A program made the translations under genes and the position numbers. Positions 27,201 to 39,325 of a stretch of 64,000 nt of DNA are shown piece by piece. The stretch comes from Piper betle (taxonomy: Eukaryota > Streptophyta > Magnoliopsida > Piperales > Piperaceae). The notes beneath the pieces were generated by a model. That model was not told the origin of the DNA. It did not search any database and saw nothing but the letters and a program-made list of their open reading frames with translations. The stretch's first letter is position 1. Every line of letters begins with the position of its first letter. The stretch is from positions 30,001-94,000 of the forward strand of contig JAURVB010012890.1 of NCBI GenBank assembly GCA_033002965.1. The letters are read 5' to 3'.

Positions 27201-30105
27201 TCCTTTGTGTATCATTTTTGGGGGTGATGGAAGTTACATGTCGCCTTATAATCTTTACACAGACTCATTGCTAACAAACATAATTAGTCAGGTACTGACT
27301 TTTGTTATAAGTGTCCTGTCTACTCTGCTTCCTATCTTTTGCTTTCTACATGTTAGAGTCTTTATATTTTGTTTTTTTTAATGTGCATTTATTCCCCTAT
27401 TTCTTTCTTTTCTGTTTGACATTTTAGATTTTTCTTTTGTCTTCATCGTAAGGGGTGCTGGCTAGTTCCCTAGGCTTTATTTCTAGAATTCAGTCTCCAA
27501 TTTTTTGTCATCAACATCCGCAAGTTGCAGTTGATTAGGACCTGGATACAGTTCCTCTTGTGCCCCTTCTCTTGATCCGAGACTGTCACTTAAATTATAC
27601 ACCACACCTTTCCTGATTGCCCCCATCCGTATCCTCTTGACACTTTCTCTGTTTGTCTTAATTATTTTTACAAGTGCATGCCATATATCTTTCTCCCATC
27701 TTTGTGGTTGTGAAATGGATTCTAGTCTTCCAGTTTGTTCTATTACTATGACCACCTTTCCATGAAGAAACCACGAGACCAACTAAATATTCAAGAAAAT
27801 CAGGTGTAAGATTTAGCCGTAGCACCCAATCACAAGCTCACATGATTACACCCATGTTACTGTTTGAGGGCAGTGTTGATATTTAAACACACTTGGCACC
27901 TTCTTCTACCAATTTGTGATGTGGGATTGTGACCAAGGAGGTTGTAAGTCCTTAAGACATATTTGGGTTTCAAATATAACTTGGTCTCGTTAAAAGTGTT
28001 TTAGCTCATTAATTTTATTGTTTTGAGTAAACAAAATAAGTTAACCTTGCTAATGCTCATGCATTGCCGGTCCCAAACCTAAGTAATGGTGGAGGGCTGG
28101 AATTAGGAAGGGAATCCATGTCCCTTATCTCTTTCCATTATAATAGAAGGTAAAGAAGAAGTAAAAAGAAGGTTCTAAAAGACTGCTTAGTTTAGCAGAA
28201 GTTGGTTTCCTGTAGAGTCTTTCTTTTTTATGCCTGATGGTTATAACTAGCATCTATTGTAATGATCCAGTATGCTCCTCCTGCTATGTGGAATCGTTTT
28301 ATTACCGGTCTCAACGCTCAACTAAGAACTGTGAGGCAGGGATCCATTCGTTGTGCTTTAGTTCCTGTAATCAGTTGGATGAATAGCCATGGAAATCCCC
28401 AACTCCAGGCTCATGGTTTTCGGGTTGAGCTGGGTTGGTTCCAAGCTACTGCCTCAGGCTATTATCAATTGGGTATCTTGGTGTCTACTGGGGATTTCAT
28501 TTTGCAAATTCCACATGAGATAGTGAATGCAGCCACCAACCTTCCCAGGTACTGTTAGGCTCATTACATTCAACATATACTTGGAATCAAATTGGAGTAA
28601 TTTTCGTGTGAGATTTTGTATATATTAAATACTAATACCCTTATGCCAACTGAAGTGTCACTGATGAATTATTATGGTACATACTTGTAGTCTCATGCTA
28701 ATTAAATGGCTCTTGTCAATGTTTGCACCACGGTGTTGGGTGAGTTGCAATATGTTTATTTCATAAAAGAAATGGCTTCATGTGTAGGAAAAATACCGCA
28801 AATGCCCATAAGGTGTCCAAGCAGTTGCAACAAGGCCATTCAAACGTCAGTCATATGACTTTGCGTAAAAGGGTAACTGGAAAGTTCAACGGGGGCATAA
28901 TCAATGAGGCTACCTTGCAGTCTCTAGATTACAGAAGGGATATTCTTTATCCATTTTCACTTCTGCTACATAACACCAGACCTGTGGGCTTCAAGGTGAT
29001 GCCGGTGTTTTTATGTATAATTGACAGACTTTTCTGAACTTGTTTTCATAATGGTTTTGTTTCGCCTTCCCCAGGACACTGTACAATTGTTGATAATCGT
29101 GTTGCTCTTGGGTGATGCTTCTGTGACTCTCCTCACACTACTTCAATTCTATTGGATTTCTTTAGGGGCTTTCCTTGCTATCTTACTCGTTCTTCCTCTG
29201 TCTTTGCTCTCTCCATTCCCTGCCGGTTTGAATGCTCTTTTTAGTCAAGGGCTTAGAAGATCTTCTCTGGCTCGGGTGTATGCATTGTGGAATGTCACAT
29301 CGCTGTCAAATATTGTAAGCTTTTGTCGTGGTCTCTATCACTTCTCTTTAACTTGAGAAATTTTGTGAATACTCGTGCCTTTGCCTACTTGGTGACGAAT
29401 AATTCTGCCTATTGAATTATGAGGAAGATGTGACTACCATTGTTGTATCTTCACTGTAATTTCTGGGCCTTGTGGAATGATCAACTTATTTAGATGACCT
29501 ATGAATCTAGAAATCAAAATATGGAATGTGGCTTGTTTGCTGCAGGGCTCATAGTTATGAGTAATTTTATTCGTATCTCAAAGCCACCAGTCATATAGTG
29601 TCAGTGTCGAAAAGATATCTGTTTTGTAAGTTGGATGCCACTGTAAGCTTTATTAAGAAGCAGTAGAACTATTAGCAGTTAATTGGAATTTGACAAGTTA
29701 ATTTGTTTTGCAGCTTGTGGCTTTTATTTGTGGCATTTTACATTATGTGTTTTTACAGTACAGTATGCCCGAGACGTCTAACAGATGGAGGATTAGGAGG
29801 TATTTTTGGCTATTTTGAAAAACCATTTCTGAATAGTTTAACTGAACTTGTTGAGGATTGCTATTTTGATCTTTTGTTTTGAAAGATTAGCAATTATTTC
29901 TTGTATCTACATTCATTCTAAATAGCAGATTTCATTTTCTTCCACTGCGGACAGGGATGACGACAAATGGTGGGTGTTGCCAACTATCCTTCTATTGATC
30001 AAATCTATCCAAGCACGCTTTGTGGATCACCACATTGCAAACCTGGAGATTGAGGATCTTTCTTTGTATAGTTCTGACCCTGAGAGATTTTGGGCAGGAT
30101 CATAA
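15280..30105 (+). CDS. Glycine-rich multi-pass membrane protein (AT5G47020/AT5G11700 family)
   Basis: A large plant-specific protein of unknown biochemical role. A leader exon ends at 15370; coding starts at 17679 with a hydrophobic signal-like segment. Coding exons: 17679-18493, 19375-19489, 20605-20813, 21065-21184, 21440-21568, 21708-21833, 22685-22911, 23619-23737, 23822-24035, 24946-25267, 25350-25443, 25820-25928, 26072-26339, 26424-26551, 26697-26931, 27106-27291, 28271-28548, 28788-28995, 29075-29314, 29714-29799, 29955-30105. The N-terminal half is an extracellular-like domain with four Gly-rich blocks. It is followed by a Cys-rich stretch (ECPIGTF...CTAC), a transmembrane helix (PFAILLAFTLVILAVLL), a conserved cytosolic region with FFLGGDEKR and FGGDGSYM, and a C-terminal cluster of hydrophobic helices. 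The frame is broken at about 19465 (-1), 22685 (-1 at the acceptor), 22850 (two stops), 23662 (+1), 23829 (+1) and 26311-26325 (+2). All other exon phases fit, so sequence error or a young pseudogene are both possible. Confidence 0.85.
15371..17628 (+). repeat. Leader intron with degenerate tandem repeats
   Basis: A T-rich intron in the 5' leader of the glycine-rich gene, with donor GTGAGC at 15371 and a likely acceptor near 17628 (or 17346). From about 15540 to 16740 it holds five degenerate copies of a unit around 200 bp. Each contains a GTTTGAAGACTGCCA-like block, then TTGTTTGGTTGTCTGCTAG, then a T run. At 17183-17345 there is also a clean 86-bp tandem duplication, beginning ATGGCTTTTCTG. 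No gene is seen inside. Confidence 0.7.
19977..20289. repeat. Short direct-repeat pair in intron 2 (TRIM-like remnant)
   Basis: Two copies of a roughly 73-bp sequence beginning TTTAGATGMTCTAACYACTT lie at 19977-20051 and 20216-20289 in direct orientation. They flank about 165 bp that includes GGGATTTGAACCCCAGAC. A pair of short direct repeats around a tiny interior resembles a TRIM-type remnant. I see no clear target duplication. Confidence 0.4.
27040..27080 (+). repeat. CTT microsatellite in intron
   Basis: A run of CTT repeats lies upstream of the exon that starts at 27106 in the glycine-rich gene. It could contribute to the polypyrimidine tract. Confidence 0.6.
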
Positions 30106-32229
30106 TTTGTAACATAGACTGGATCTGAAGTTAAAGCTTTATACGTATAGATCATTCTTGGTGTACTCAATACTGTAAATAGGTCTCCGCCTGTGATTAG
30201 TATTTATTTGGTTCTTTCAAACAGAAAACTAGTGTTTTAGTGGTCTATCTTTAGTTTGCATAAAACAGTGTAAAGATTGTCCATAAATGTGGTAAATCAT
30301 CCTAGACTTGTGTGAGTTTTATTTCGGAGGGCATATGTTTTTGTTCTTGATGAGGCATTATGCTGTAGCTCTCGTTGATTAAACAGCTTACAACGTAGTC
30401 AAAATGCAGATTGGTCTTTTTGGTCCGAGTCTATTGAGAAAGCAGTTATGGTTATAAATTGTAAAGTGTCGAAAACTGGATAAGGTGCCCTTCATTTGCA
30501 ACCTTTCTTCTTTAATTAGCTTTTTTCTTTTCTTTTAGAGATTCTGTATAAACTTTTTTATGGCAACCAAATACCCTGTAAGGCATTTAAGGGTGATATA
30601 AAAAAGGGAGAAAACCCGACAAAGATAAAAGCACTTGATTAAACAGGGTTTTACAAAGAAATTCCTCCCCCCAACCTTTTTTGGGAGAGACCCGTAAATC
30701 TGGCCGAAGTGTGAATTGTAGGTAAGGGAAGGTCGTAAATCATACCTCCATTAAGTGACTGTGCACCCTACTGTCCTCCCTTCTCAACACCCAACTCGGG
30801 TAGATGGCAATACTAAGGCTTCCCAGTTCTGAGAGTAACCAGGTAAGTAGATAATTTTCTCAACAAAAAGAAAAAGAAGGTAAGTAGGTGGTTTCTGAAA
30901 TGAGCACATAAATGCTGTGCCGCCGTTTAACCTGTGCTCCCTCTCCACGTCCACACCTCACAGGACACAACCTATCCGACGCTTTTTTATTTAATACAGT
31001 TGCGGTGGGAATGGTCCAAACCAGAATTTGGGCATCGCTCATTCCTTCAATGCCGTATACCATGCCCTTACCCACAAACACATTGACCTCCATCAATACC
31101 CGACACCTTACCCCCTCCCTTCTTACCTCTCATTTATGGTCTAAATTAACACCCCCACTTCTTCACACTTTGCTAGGCCCGGAAAAGTCTACACGTCCTA
31201 GATAAAAATATACTAACTTGAACTTGTTTAGTGCTTGGATTTGCAAAATTCTACGTTTGACTAATCCCAAAATCTCGGGGTTTTTTAATATTTTTTTCCC
31301 AATGCAACATATCTTGGTTTAGTTGGTCGCAAGACAACAAAACACTCCCAATCCCCATGTCAGCTACTGGAATACTGGATTTTGGTTTGTCCCTTCTCCA
31401 TTTGTGGAGTCGTGTAGGTGATTAAGGAGTGAATTAATCTCGAGCTAAGCTTTTCCCCGACTTTATAAACTTATTGAAGGAGAGCAGGGAATTATGAAAA
31501 AAGAAAATAGGGGAAAAAATGGGAAATGATCGCATTGAAGGTCTTTACATGCGTGATCATATATGATTACATGCTATAAGGAGGGGTAAGGTAGAAATGG
31601 GCCCATGTGTACGTAATAACTTCATGGCATCCGTTAGTCCCACTCATAACTTTGGGTAAAAAAGTTAGACCCACTTATATTGAAGGCCCCACTTTTGTCA
31701 CCACAGCATTAAAGGACAAAATTAGAATTCCAGAGGTGATATATACAATTATCCGTATTAATTAATCAACTAGTAACAAGGATCAAATAAATACTCATCC
31801 ATAGTCGGTTGGATAAAAAATATGTAGAACTCAGAGCTTTGAATTAGTGCATCAATCTTCCTTTCCGATCTCTAATCAACGACTCCTAGCAAGATAATTG
31901 TTTCTTTAATTGAATCATAACAAATTAAACACCCTGGTTGCAGAAACAGAACAGGAAGTGGAGAAACCTCAAATTCAGTTTTTGATTGAAAATCAAGAGA
32001 GACGGCACCAATCAAGCAATCAAAATCAATGATTAAAAATTTTCCAAGCATCGGTAATATATTGCTTTACCTACTAATCACAGCCAAACCAATCTAATCT
32101 CAATCCTAATAATCACATCTTATGAAGCAAACACCCGCGTCTGCACCTCTACAGTGGGGCCCACAACATCAAGGGTAATTTTGTCTTTGCACCGTAAAAC
32201 GTTTCCCATCTTTGGCCCCGGCTCGTTGA
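30106..32229. other. Convergent intergenic region
   Basis: It lies between the stop of the glycine-rich gene and the stop of the ATL gene, so both 3' ends face it. An ORF of 97 codons at 30912-31205 has no recognisable domain and is not conserved-looking. No transposon boundaries are apparent. Confidence 0.4.
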
Positions 32230-33154
32230 TCACAAACCGGCCAGCCACCGTAAGAAATTCGAAAAATTACCATCCTGCCCCTCCGAATTTCCCTCCAAAT
32301 CCCAGCTCCCGCTGCTCCGGTGGCTGCCACCGGCGAACAGACCGGATAATCGGAAGGACATCGTCCTCGACGACAGCGACGACGCCGACGCCGACGACGC
32401 GAGGCGGTCCACGTACTCCCTCAACCACCCCTCCCCCCGCCGCCTCCGCCACCCCTTCCCCCGGCGGCTCCAGCCCCGGCTCCTTCGCACCCTCTTCCCT
32501 CACCAGCGAACCTGCCATCGTCGTCATCTGCGGCGGCGGCTCCAGTTCGAGGTCGTCGTCGAGTACGTACTCAAAGGAGCCGACCGAGTAGGACCGGCGG
32601 CGGGAGGAGGCACCGGCCGAGTCGGGGAGGCGCCGGTGGCTGACGGAGCCGATCTCGACTCGGAAGCTGCCGGAGCGGGAGGAGGGGAGGGAGGCGACGT
32701 CGTCAGCGGCTAGCCTGATGGAGGCTCGACAGAGCGGGCAGGTGAGGTTGGTAGCGAGCCAGGCGTCGATACAGGCGGCGTGGAAGGCGTGGGCGCAGGC
32801 CGGCAGCAGCCGGAGCTGGTCGTCGCCCTCGAACTGCGCGAGGCACACCGCGCAGTCCTTGCCGCCGCCTGGGAAGACGGCGGAAAAGGTGAACACCGGC
32901 AGGCGGTCCGCCGCCGACTTGGACGTTGCCTCTTCCTGCGACACGCGGAGGCTGGAGAAGGCCGGGTTGGGGCGGGCGGACTCCGACGAGGAGCTGCTCG
33001 GGAAGCGGATGAGTCGCCGGCGGTCGAGGAAGCGGAGGAGGGTGTGGATGCCGGCGGAGAGGAGAACGATCGTCAGGATGAGTAAGATGATGAGAATGCC
33101 AGGGTGGTTCATGCTATTCGACGGCGGCGACGGCGGCGGAACTGGCCGGTCCAT
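32230..33154 (-). CDS. ATL-family RING-H2 E3 ubiquitin ligase
   Basis: A single-exon gene, as usual for plant ATL ligases. Residues 19-41 form an N-terminal membrane anchor (ILIILLILTIVLLSAGIHTLL). A Pro/Phe motif region (RLPVFTF) replaces the GLD box. Residues 101-142 are a RING-H2 domain with C-x2-C, C-x-H-x2-H-x2-C and C-x2-C ligands and the usual W before the last pair, which recruits the E2 enzyme. The frame that starts at 33154 stays open to 32267, but its last 60 residues are low complexity. A one-base shift within the G run near 32433-32440 restores a C-terminus with WLREYVDRL and a final LRWLAGL ending at 32230, resembling ATL4-type proteins. I therefore think one extra G is present and the true product is about 307 residues. 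The substrate is unknown. Confidence 0.85.
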
Positions 33155-35178
33155 CCGCGCTTTCGCCGGCGGTAGGGAAGCAGGGCCTGTTGGGCGGTGG
33201 GTGATTTATAGGTGGAGGGAAGATGGGCCCATTTAGGGTAGGCCCACGATGGTTCGGGGTTGGTTGAGGGAGTTAAGTGCCGCGAAGGTAGGGAAGGTGG
33301 GACCCGGTTGCTTAGTCATTTCACTGAAACCGATGGATTGTGTGCCTTTGCTCTTGTGGGCCCCGCTGATGTCGTTGTTTTTCCCCTCGATTTGGACGGG
33401 AGAAGGGGAAAAGCAATTGTGTCGCCTGACCAAGCAAATGCATGCATATATTTACATCCAAATATTTTTTAAGGAAATGTTCCAATCAAGATACGGGTAT
33501 TTAAAAATGCTCTCCCACGATATCAATTAATAATTTTTTTAATTCACCCTCGACTCCAAATCATCAAACCAGTTCAATTTATACTCCAATCTTCTCTTGT
33601 ATGATTTACGATAATAACTTTTTAAGAGCCAAATACTCCTAGGTAAGTAATAAATAATTTCTAAATTAAATATTTGAGCAAATTTTGTATCATCAACGAC
33701 GGGCCTGGGATTTGACGTAGCACACTTGCATGATTGACTTAATTTTTTTAATTATACATATTTAAATTGTAATTATAATAATTAAGTTAATCTCCTTCAA
33801 TTAAAAAAATGTAAACTAATTATATAAGTGTTACACTGAATTTTAATTAGAAATTTGCTTCAGCACTTTTACCATAAATCCCTCTCACCCTCGTATTAGG
33901 TGCATTTAATGTGAGCCGTTTAATTACAATAATGGTTACATGGGGAAGATAAATTTGTCTAAGTTATATAAAAAAAACAACCATATAATTTAGACGAATG
34001 ACTAAATTTTTATCTCAACCACATAAATTTTTGAAATCTTGTCTTTTTTAGTAAATATTAAGGAGCTAATCCAGCAGTCACACGTTCAAACTCTCCTTGT
34101 TTTACTTCAAATTGAATTTTGAAGCTAACTTTAACCGATTCGAACATTGAGCCAAAATAAATTTATTATGTGGAATAACCGTATTGACATATTATTCAAA
34201 CACCAAAAGCCTATGATCAAGTTCAACTAATTCTTAGCTCAAGTGGCAGATACACCGATTAATAATAGGAGCGCACTTGCCCAATTTTCAAATATATGAT
34301 AATTAAACAAAAAAACATAATACGAGCATAAACGAAATATATTATCTTATAATTATCCAATGAATATTTCTGGCGTTGGTGGTGCACGTTGGCGTAATAT
34401 ATCACATATCTTCCGTCGCAACTGTCTAATCCAAACAAGGAGTCTAGCGTTGTGGGTGAACTAACTCATTCTATCAAAAACTTGGCAGAGAAGAGAGAGT
34501 TGGAGGTAGGATCAAAGATGAGCTGGTTGGCTCAGAGAGGATAGAAGTGTGGTCAAAACAAAACCACTGATCCTCATCTGATACAAATCTAATTGGATTG
34601 GTTGGTGCAAGCAAGGAAGAAAGAGGCTGCTTTGGGAAAATAGGTGTTTCTTTGCTTGGTGAATACTCCTTGCAGAGGCCAGGCAAAAATACGAAGTGGG
34701 GACTTGATGGAATGGTTAGAATATACAAAGTCATGTACTGATAATGCATTAGAGTTAATGTTTTGCGTACTCGGCGTGGTATGATTTAGTCCCAGCATAT
34801 ATAGGTTTCTTCAACGTGTTGGGTGCAGAGATGAAGCCTTTGTGTATCTACAATTGACATATTATAATACCTAATTGTGTTATGAAGAGGTGTGGGAGTA
34901 GATTTTTCTTTGATGTGTTTGTTGAAGCGAAGAAATCGTAATGTGTCTATCTACTATCTACTATGGATATGTATGTACTGATGTGGTATGACTTTTTTTT
35001 CCCAACTAAAGTCATGCACATCTTATCAATGTCTGTCTTATTTTAACTAAAAAATAACAAATAAGTTAACAAAAAATTCCCACTTTATGTTCACGAAAAA
35101 GTGCCCGTCTTTAGAATAAATTGCTTTTTGGCAAGAAGGTGATGGAAGAATGGCTTATATATAAGAGTGATTAATTAA

Positions 35179-35230
<52 letters not shown>

Positions 35231-35633
35231 ATAAAGGTTATGCTACGCCAAATGGCGTTGTGATTAGGAATACATGCAGCTGCAGATGTGTGGAGATTAC
35301 TTTTTTGTGTTCATTATGGACGACCCATAAAAGTTGTAGATCTTTAAATGCGAACATCATTTATATAAAGGACAAAATATTAATTTATAGCTTACTTTAT
35401 TTTATGGTAATATCATATACTGTGATAATAAACAAGCCAAGCCTGAGCCTAGCTGGCTAGACTAGGATCCCTGTATTAGCCCTAAACAAAACTAATTTTA
35501 GTTTTTTTTTCTAAGTTGCAAAGAGGCCAGAGAAACATGGCTTTCCCCCTTTTCCTTTTTGAAACCCATTAGTATCTCTTACTGAAAAATTTTACATTGG
35601 AAAAAAGAATGTTGGAAGCCAAATGTCGAACTA
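33155..35633. other. Intergenic region between ATL and ALG8-like genes
   Basis: It should contain the ATL promoter (upstream of 33154) and the ALG8-like 3' end. A perfect TA microsatellite spans about 35181-35228. A 91-codon minus-strand ORF at 34474-34749 has no domain or homologue I recognise. Nothing else is seen. Confidence 0.45.
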
Positions 35634-38607
35634 TCAAGTGCTTCTAAGCAAGCGTCTGAGCTGCCAAAGCCAGGAGTATGACATCCCCAACGAACAGTAA
35701 ACTGAAATCAACATGAGGGAGAAGAATGGGAGCTTGTCTCCCATGAAATATGAGTGTAGGAACTGACCCCATACTTCCACGCCAAACATGCCAATAAGAT
35801 AAACAAACACAAGCCCTCCAATCAAACCGCCATTTTGGTTAGCTTGATGCAATTTTGTTTCTTTTGCCACCTCTTTACCCTTGTTTGCTTTTGGTCTGTT
35901 TTTGAACTGCATGGTGAAACCCATCCATAAAAGAATTGCATGCAGAACAAGCAGCAGCACCTTTATGAGATACTCTTGTGGCCGGAAAAGCAGAGGGAAC
36001 ATGGAGTAGCAGGACACTGCATCAGCAAAACAAAATGAGAGCTTAAGACCGAACATCTACCAAGAGGACTGGTTAAACAAACTCAAAACCCAAAGAAAGC
36101 CTCCAAAACGAAGTGCTCGTGCACAAATATCTTCCATTCAAGAAGATGATCCCAGGATTAAATTATTGGGTAGTTCACAATTGTTTTTACGTAATTAGAA
36201 ATTTAAAGTGCAATTAAAAAATAAGCCTCTGGAAATACTGGAAAAGGATAAATTTCTACCATCAAGGAGAAGAACCAGGGATATCAACGTTTTGGTAGTT
36301 TAGAACTATTTTTACGTAATTACAATTTCAGATTTCAATAGCAAATACACCTTTGGCAATGCTCAAAACCAAAGAAAAAGCTTCTGAAACAACTGCTTGT
36401 GGACAAATATCTTCCATCCAAGGATTTCAATTTTTTGGCAGTTCAGAATTAACCATATGTAAGTACAAATTCGGAGTAACTTACAAAAGCATCCTATGAT
36501 GATCAAAATGGGAAAGTAGCAGAAATAAGAAGAAAATCAAATTAAATCATCATAAAGAAAATACCAATTGAGAGCAGGAAATAATGTCTGGCTTCCTCTA
36601 AGCTGCGGATAGCAGTGACAGCTAGCGGAATCACAAAATGAAGTGCCGCTTTTTCATGAACATGCCAACCAAAAAGGAATCCACATGTAAATGCATATGC
36701 TATCCAAGTGACAACATGCTTTGGCTGCGGATTTCTCCAGGCCTTGATAAGAGCTGGAGAAATGGCAAGCAAGACAAATAAGAAGGTTACCACAGGGGTT
36801 ACCTGAAATTCATGAAAACCAATTCAAAACCCAGCACCTTTTTTTGTCGGCAAGATCTAACAACGAAAAGCAACAGTACCTGAGGCAGGATATAAAAGGG
36901 AGAGGAATCACCAACAAGGCCTCCAGTAAATGAAGCTGTTGGTGTCGGCAGATGGTAACCCAATTTCTTTAGAGCAAAGGCGCAAGTTTTATCAATCAGT
37001 ATGTAAAACACCCAAATATTAGGAGCCCAATATGCATGGCACAGTCCTCTGCCAAACGGAAACATGCGTTGTAGGACTTGCTGTATCTGCAAGAAAGACA
37101 ATTGAATCTATAAGTTTGAACTGGATTCCCACATGAAAGCACAACAGCCACAATCAGGTAATGTTTTATCCCCACTTGAGTTGTTTGATTTCAAAAAGGA
37201 TCAAAAGAAAACGTAGATTTCGAACTCTGCACATACACATAGTATAAAAAACATAAAAAGGCGCTCCTAAGAATAATGTACGATTGCTGGCATCAAATCA
37301 AGAGGACATATTCTAAATCAAAATTCATCATCATAACCGATATTCAAGCTATCCATTTCAGATCTTAATATTTCCAGATGGCAATTAACAACTCCATAAA
37401 ACAATTTAGTCCTGCAAATAATGCCCCAATTGTAATGATCTGCAATTCTCATCTGCTTCAACTAAAATAACAAGAGACAGGTTTCTAAGATTACACTGCC
37501 TTTGTATTGAAGAACAAACATCACCGATTCACCAAGACATCCGAGACAGAATACTCAAACAACCTAACCAGACAGAAAATTAAGACACCAGGCAATTGAA
37601 TATAGCCACTTCAAGCATTCAAGTCTCATGCAAAATATATTCTGCTACTACGCATCAATAGCACCATCTACAATTCTCATCTGCTACAAATAAAACAACA
37701 AAATCACTAACAGCAGAGCCAAAAGATAATAAACATCCACAGCATTTTTCTCGAAGAACAAGCACCTCTAATGCATACGAGACACAGTTTTTCTCAAACA
37801 GCTCAAAGGCACAATGCAAATGAAAACGTCATTACCTCACCATAATACAAGAAGGGGCCAAACGCCACAGCAAAGACGGCACCCACAACCGCCCCCATTG
37901 CAAAAAACCTCCCAACCCCCCGCCAAAAGCCGCCGCCTTTACAGTAATGCCTCAGCAGGTAGACGAAGTACACCGGCGCTGCCACCGCAAAGAGATGCTT
38001 CAAGCACAACACCACCGCAAACACAAACCCGCCCGCCAAATCCCTCCCCTCCACCAAAAACGAGACCGACACCATCAAAACGCCGATCAAAAATCCATTG
38101 TACTGGAAATGCACATGGTCCACCATCACCAGCGCCGGCGACCACACGACCAGGAGGCAAAGCAGCCGCCTTTCCACCAACCCGAGCCGCCTACCCAGGC
38201 GGTGGACGGCGTAGAAGAGAACAACGTCCGACGCGACGACGGAGAGCCGCTGGAAGAGGACGGCGGAGTCGGCGGCGTAGCCGAGGCCGCGGCGGAGGTC
38301 GGTTATAGTGGGGTCGAGGAGGCGGGCGGGGACGGCGAGGAGGCGCTCGAAGTAGGCGAAGAGGGGAGGGTAGTCGAGGGTCCACGGGCTGGTCTCGTCG
38401 AGGTACCACTGGGAGAGTGGGAGGGAGGAGGTGACGGCGAGCCAGTTCCGGTGGACCTCGAAGTCGGTGCTTCGGTAGGACGGAACGAGGAGGAGCTTGA
38501 CAGCGGTGGCAACGCCGGCGAACCATAGCAGATCGGAGAGCTCGCCGGCGGCAGGCGATGGCTGGGGCTTTTTCTGGCGCTTCGCCGCCGTCCGTCGCCG
38601 TCGTCAT
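35634..38607 (-). CDS. ALG8: ALG8-like dolichyl-P-Glc alpha-1,3-glucosyltransferase
   Basis: An ER multi-pass enzyme of N-glycan assembly that adds the second glucose to the lipid-linked oligosaccharide from dolichyl-phosphate-glucose. Exons on the minus strand are 38607-37836, 37086-36880, 36802-36565 and 36016-35634, with consistent GT-AG borders and phases. Family signatures include the luminal DETSPWTLDYPPLFAYFERL loop, LVMVDHVHFQYNGF, FPFGRGLCHAYWAPN, ASFTGGLVGDSSPF and FGWHVHEKAALHF. VDHVHFQYNGF and the HEK motif separate ALG8 from generic membrane proteins; I prefer ALG8 over ALG6 on the VDHVHFQ wording. About 532 residues is normal. The ATG at 38607 is one base out of frame with the rest of exon 1: one surplus base near 38584-38590 would fix it, and no other in-frame Met precedes the conserved region. 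Confidence 0.88.
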
Positions 38608-38824
38608 CTCCGGCGCCGGCGTCTCTACAAGCACAATCTCTGTTGACTAAAGTGTTGTTAGGTTAAAATAGCAGGCCCAGTGGAATAGACCCATTAGGTA
38701 TTCTTTGGGCCGGTGGGACGCTAAACTTCTAAATAATGGTTCAATCAAATTTTTGGTTTAGAGTTAAGAGTTTAAAATTTTTAATTTCGAATCAATTAGC
38801 CTTAATCAATTATTTATTTTGAGC

Positions 38825-39325
38825 TACCAAGTTATGTTTGCCATTAATATTTTACAACATGAAAGTAAATAAGCACTATTTTCTTGTTTTTCCCAAGCAA
38901 TAAGTACTATTTACTTCGGTTTCCAATAGTGTGATCACGGGCATTGATTTTACATGGACATTATACTTTGTCGTTAAAATGTCAAAAATTGGTCTGTCAT
39001 TATATACATATATATATTATTTTGTACCATTTCCATTTTTTTTGACAGTAGTCGAGTTATTCTCACACTCACTTATAGCTTGTAACAACCCGACCGTCTT
39101 TGGCCTACTCTGTCATTAAAATGTCAAAATTTAGCCGTGTCATTATCTACATATATTATTTTGCACAAATTCCTTTCTTTTGACCGTCGGTTGACACACT
39201 CACTTATAGCTTGTAACAAACTGTCCGTCTTTGGCCGTGAACTAAAGTGTAACATAATGGATTAAATTATTTTTTAGCAAGTGGTAAAATAAAGTTAAAG
39301 GTCCACACTTATAAGCAGGATCTTA
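38825..39325. repeat. Direct repeat A (partner at 42179-42771)
   Basis: About 500 bp from TACCAAGTTATGTTTGCC to GCAGGATCTTA, nearly identical to the segment at 42179-42771. It is internally repetitive: blocks containing CTCACTTATAGCTTGTAACAA and AAAATGTCAAAATT recur. Similar but more diverged sequence is found at 48554-48830 and faintly at 1410-1500, so this is a dispersed repeat family. Confidence 0.8.

Noticed and set aside
27483..27782. 99-codon minus-strand ORF inside an intron of the glycine-rich gene
   Set aside because: It might be retroelement debris, but I cannot match it to gag or pol, so it is not called.
30912..31205. 97-codon plus-strand ORF in the convergent spacer
   Set aside because: No domain, no recognisable homologue, and an overlapping antisense ORF of similar size.
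34474..34749. 91-codon minus-strand ORF, also considered as a microRNA precursor
   Set aside because: No recognisable protein; I could not find a mature sequence of a known plant microRNA or a clear long hairpin by eye.
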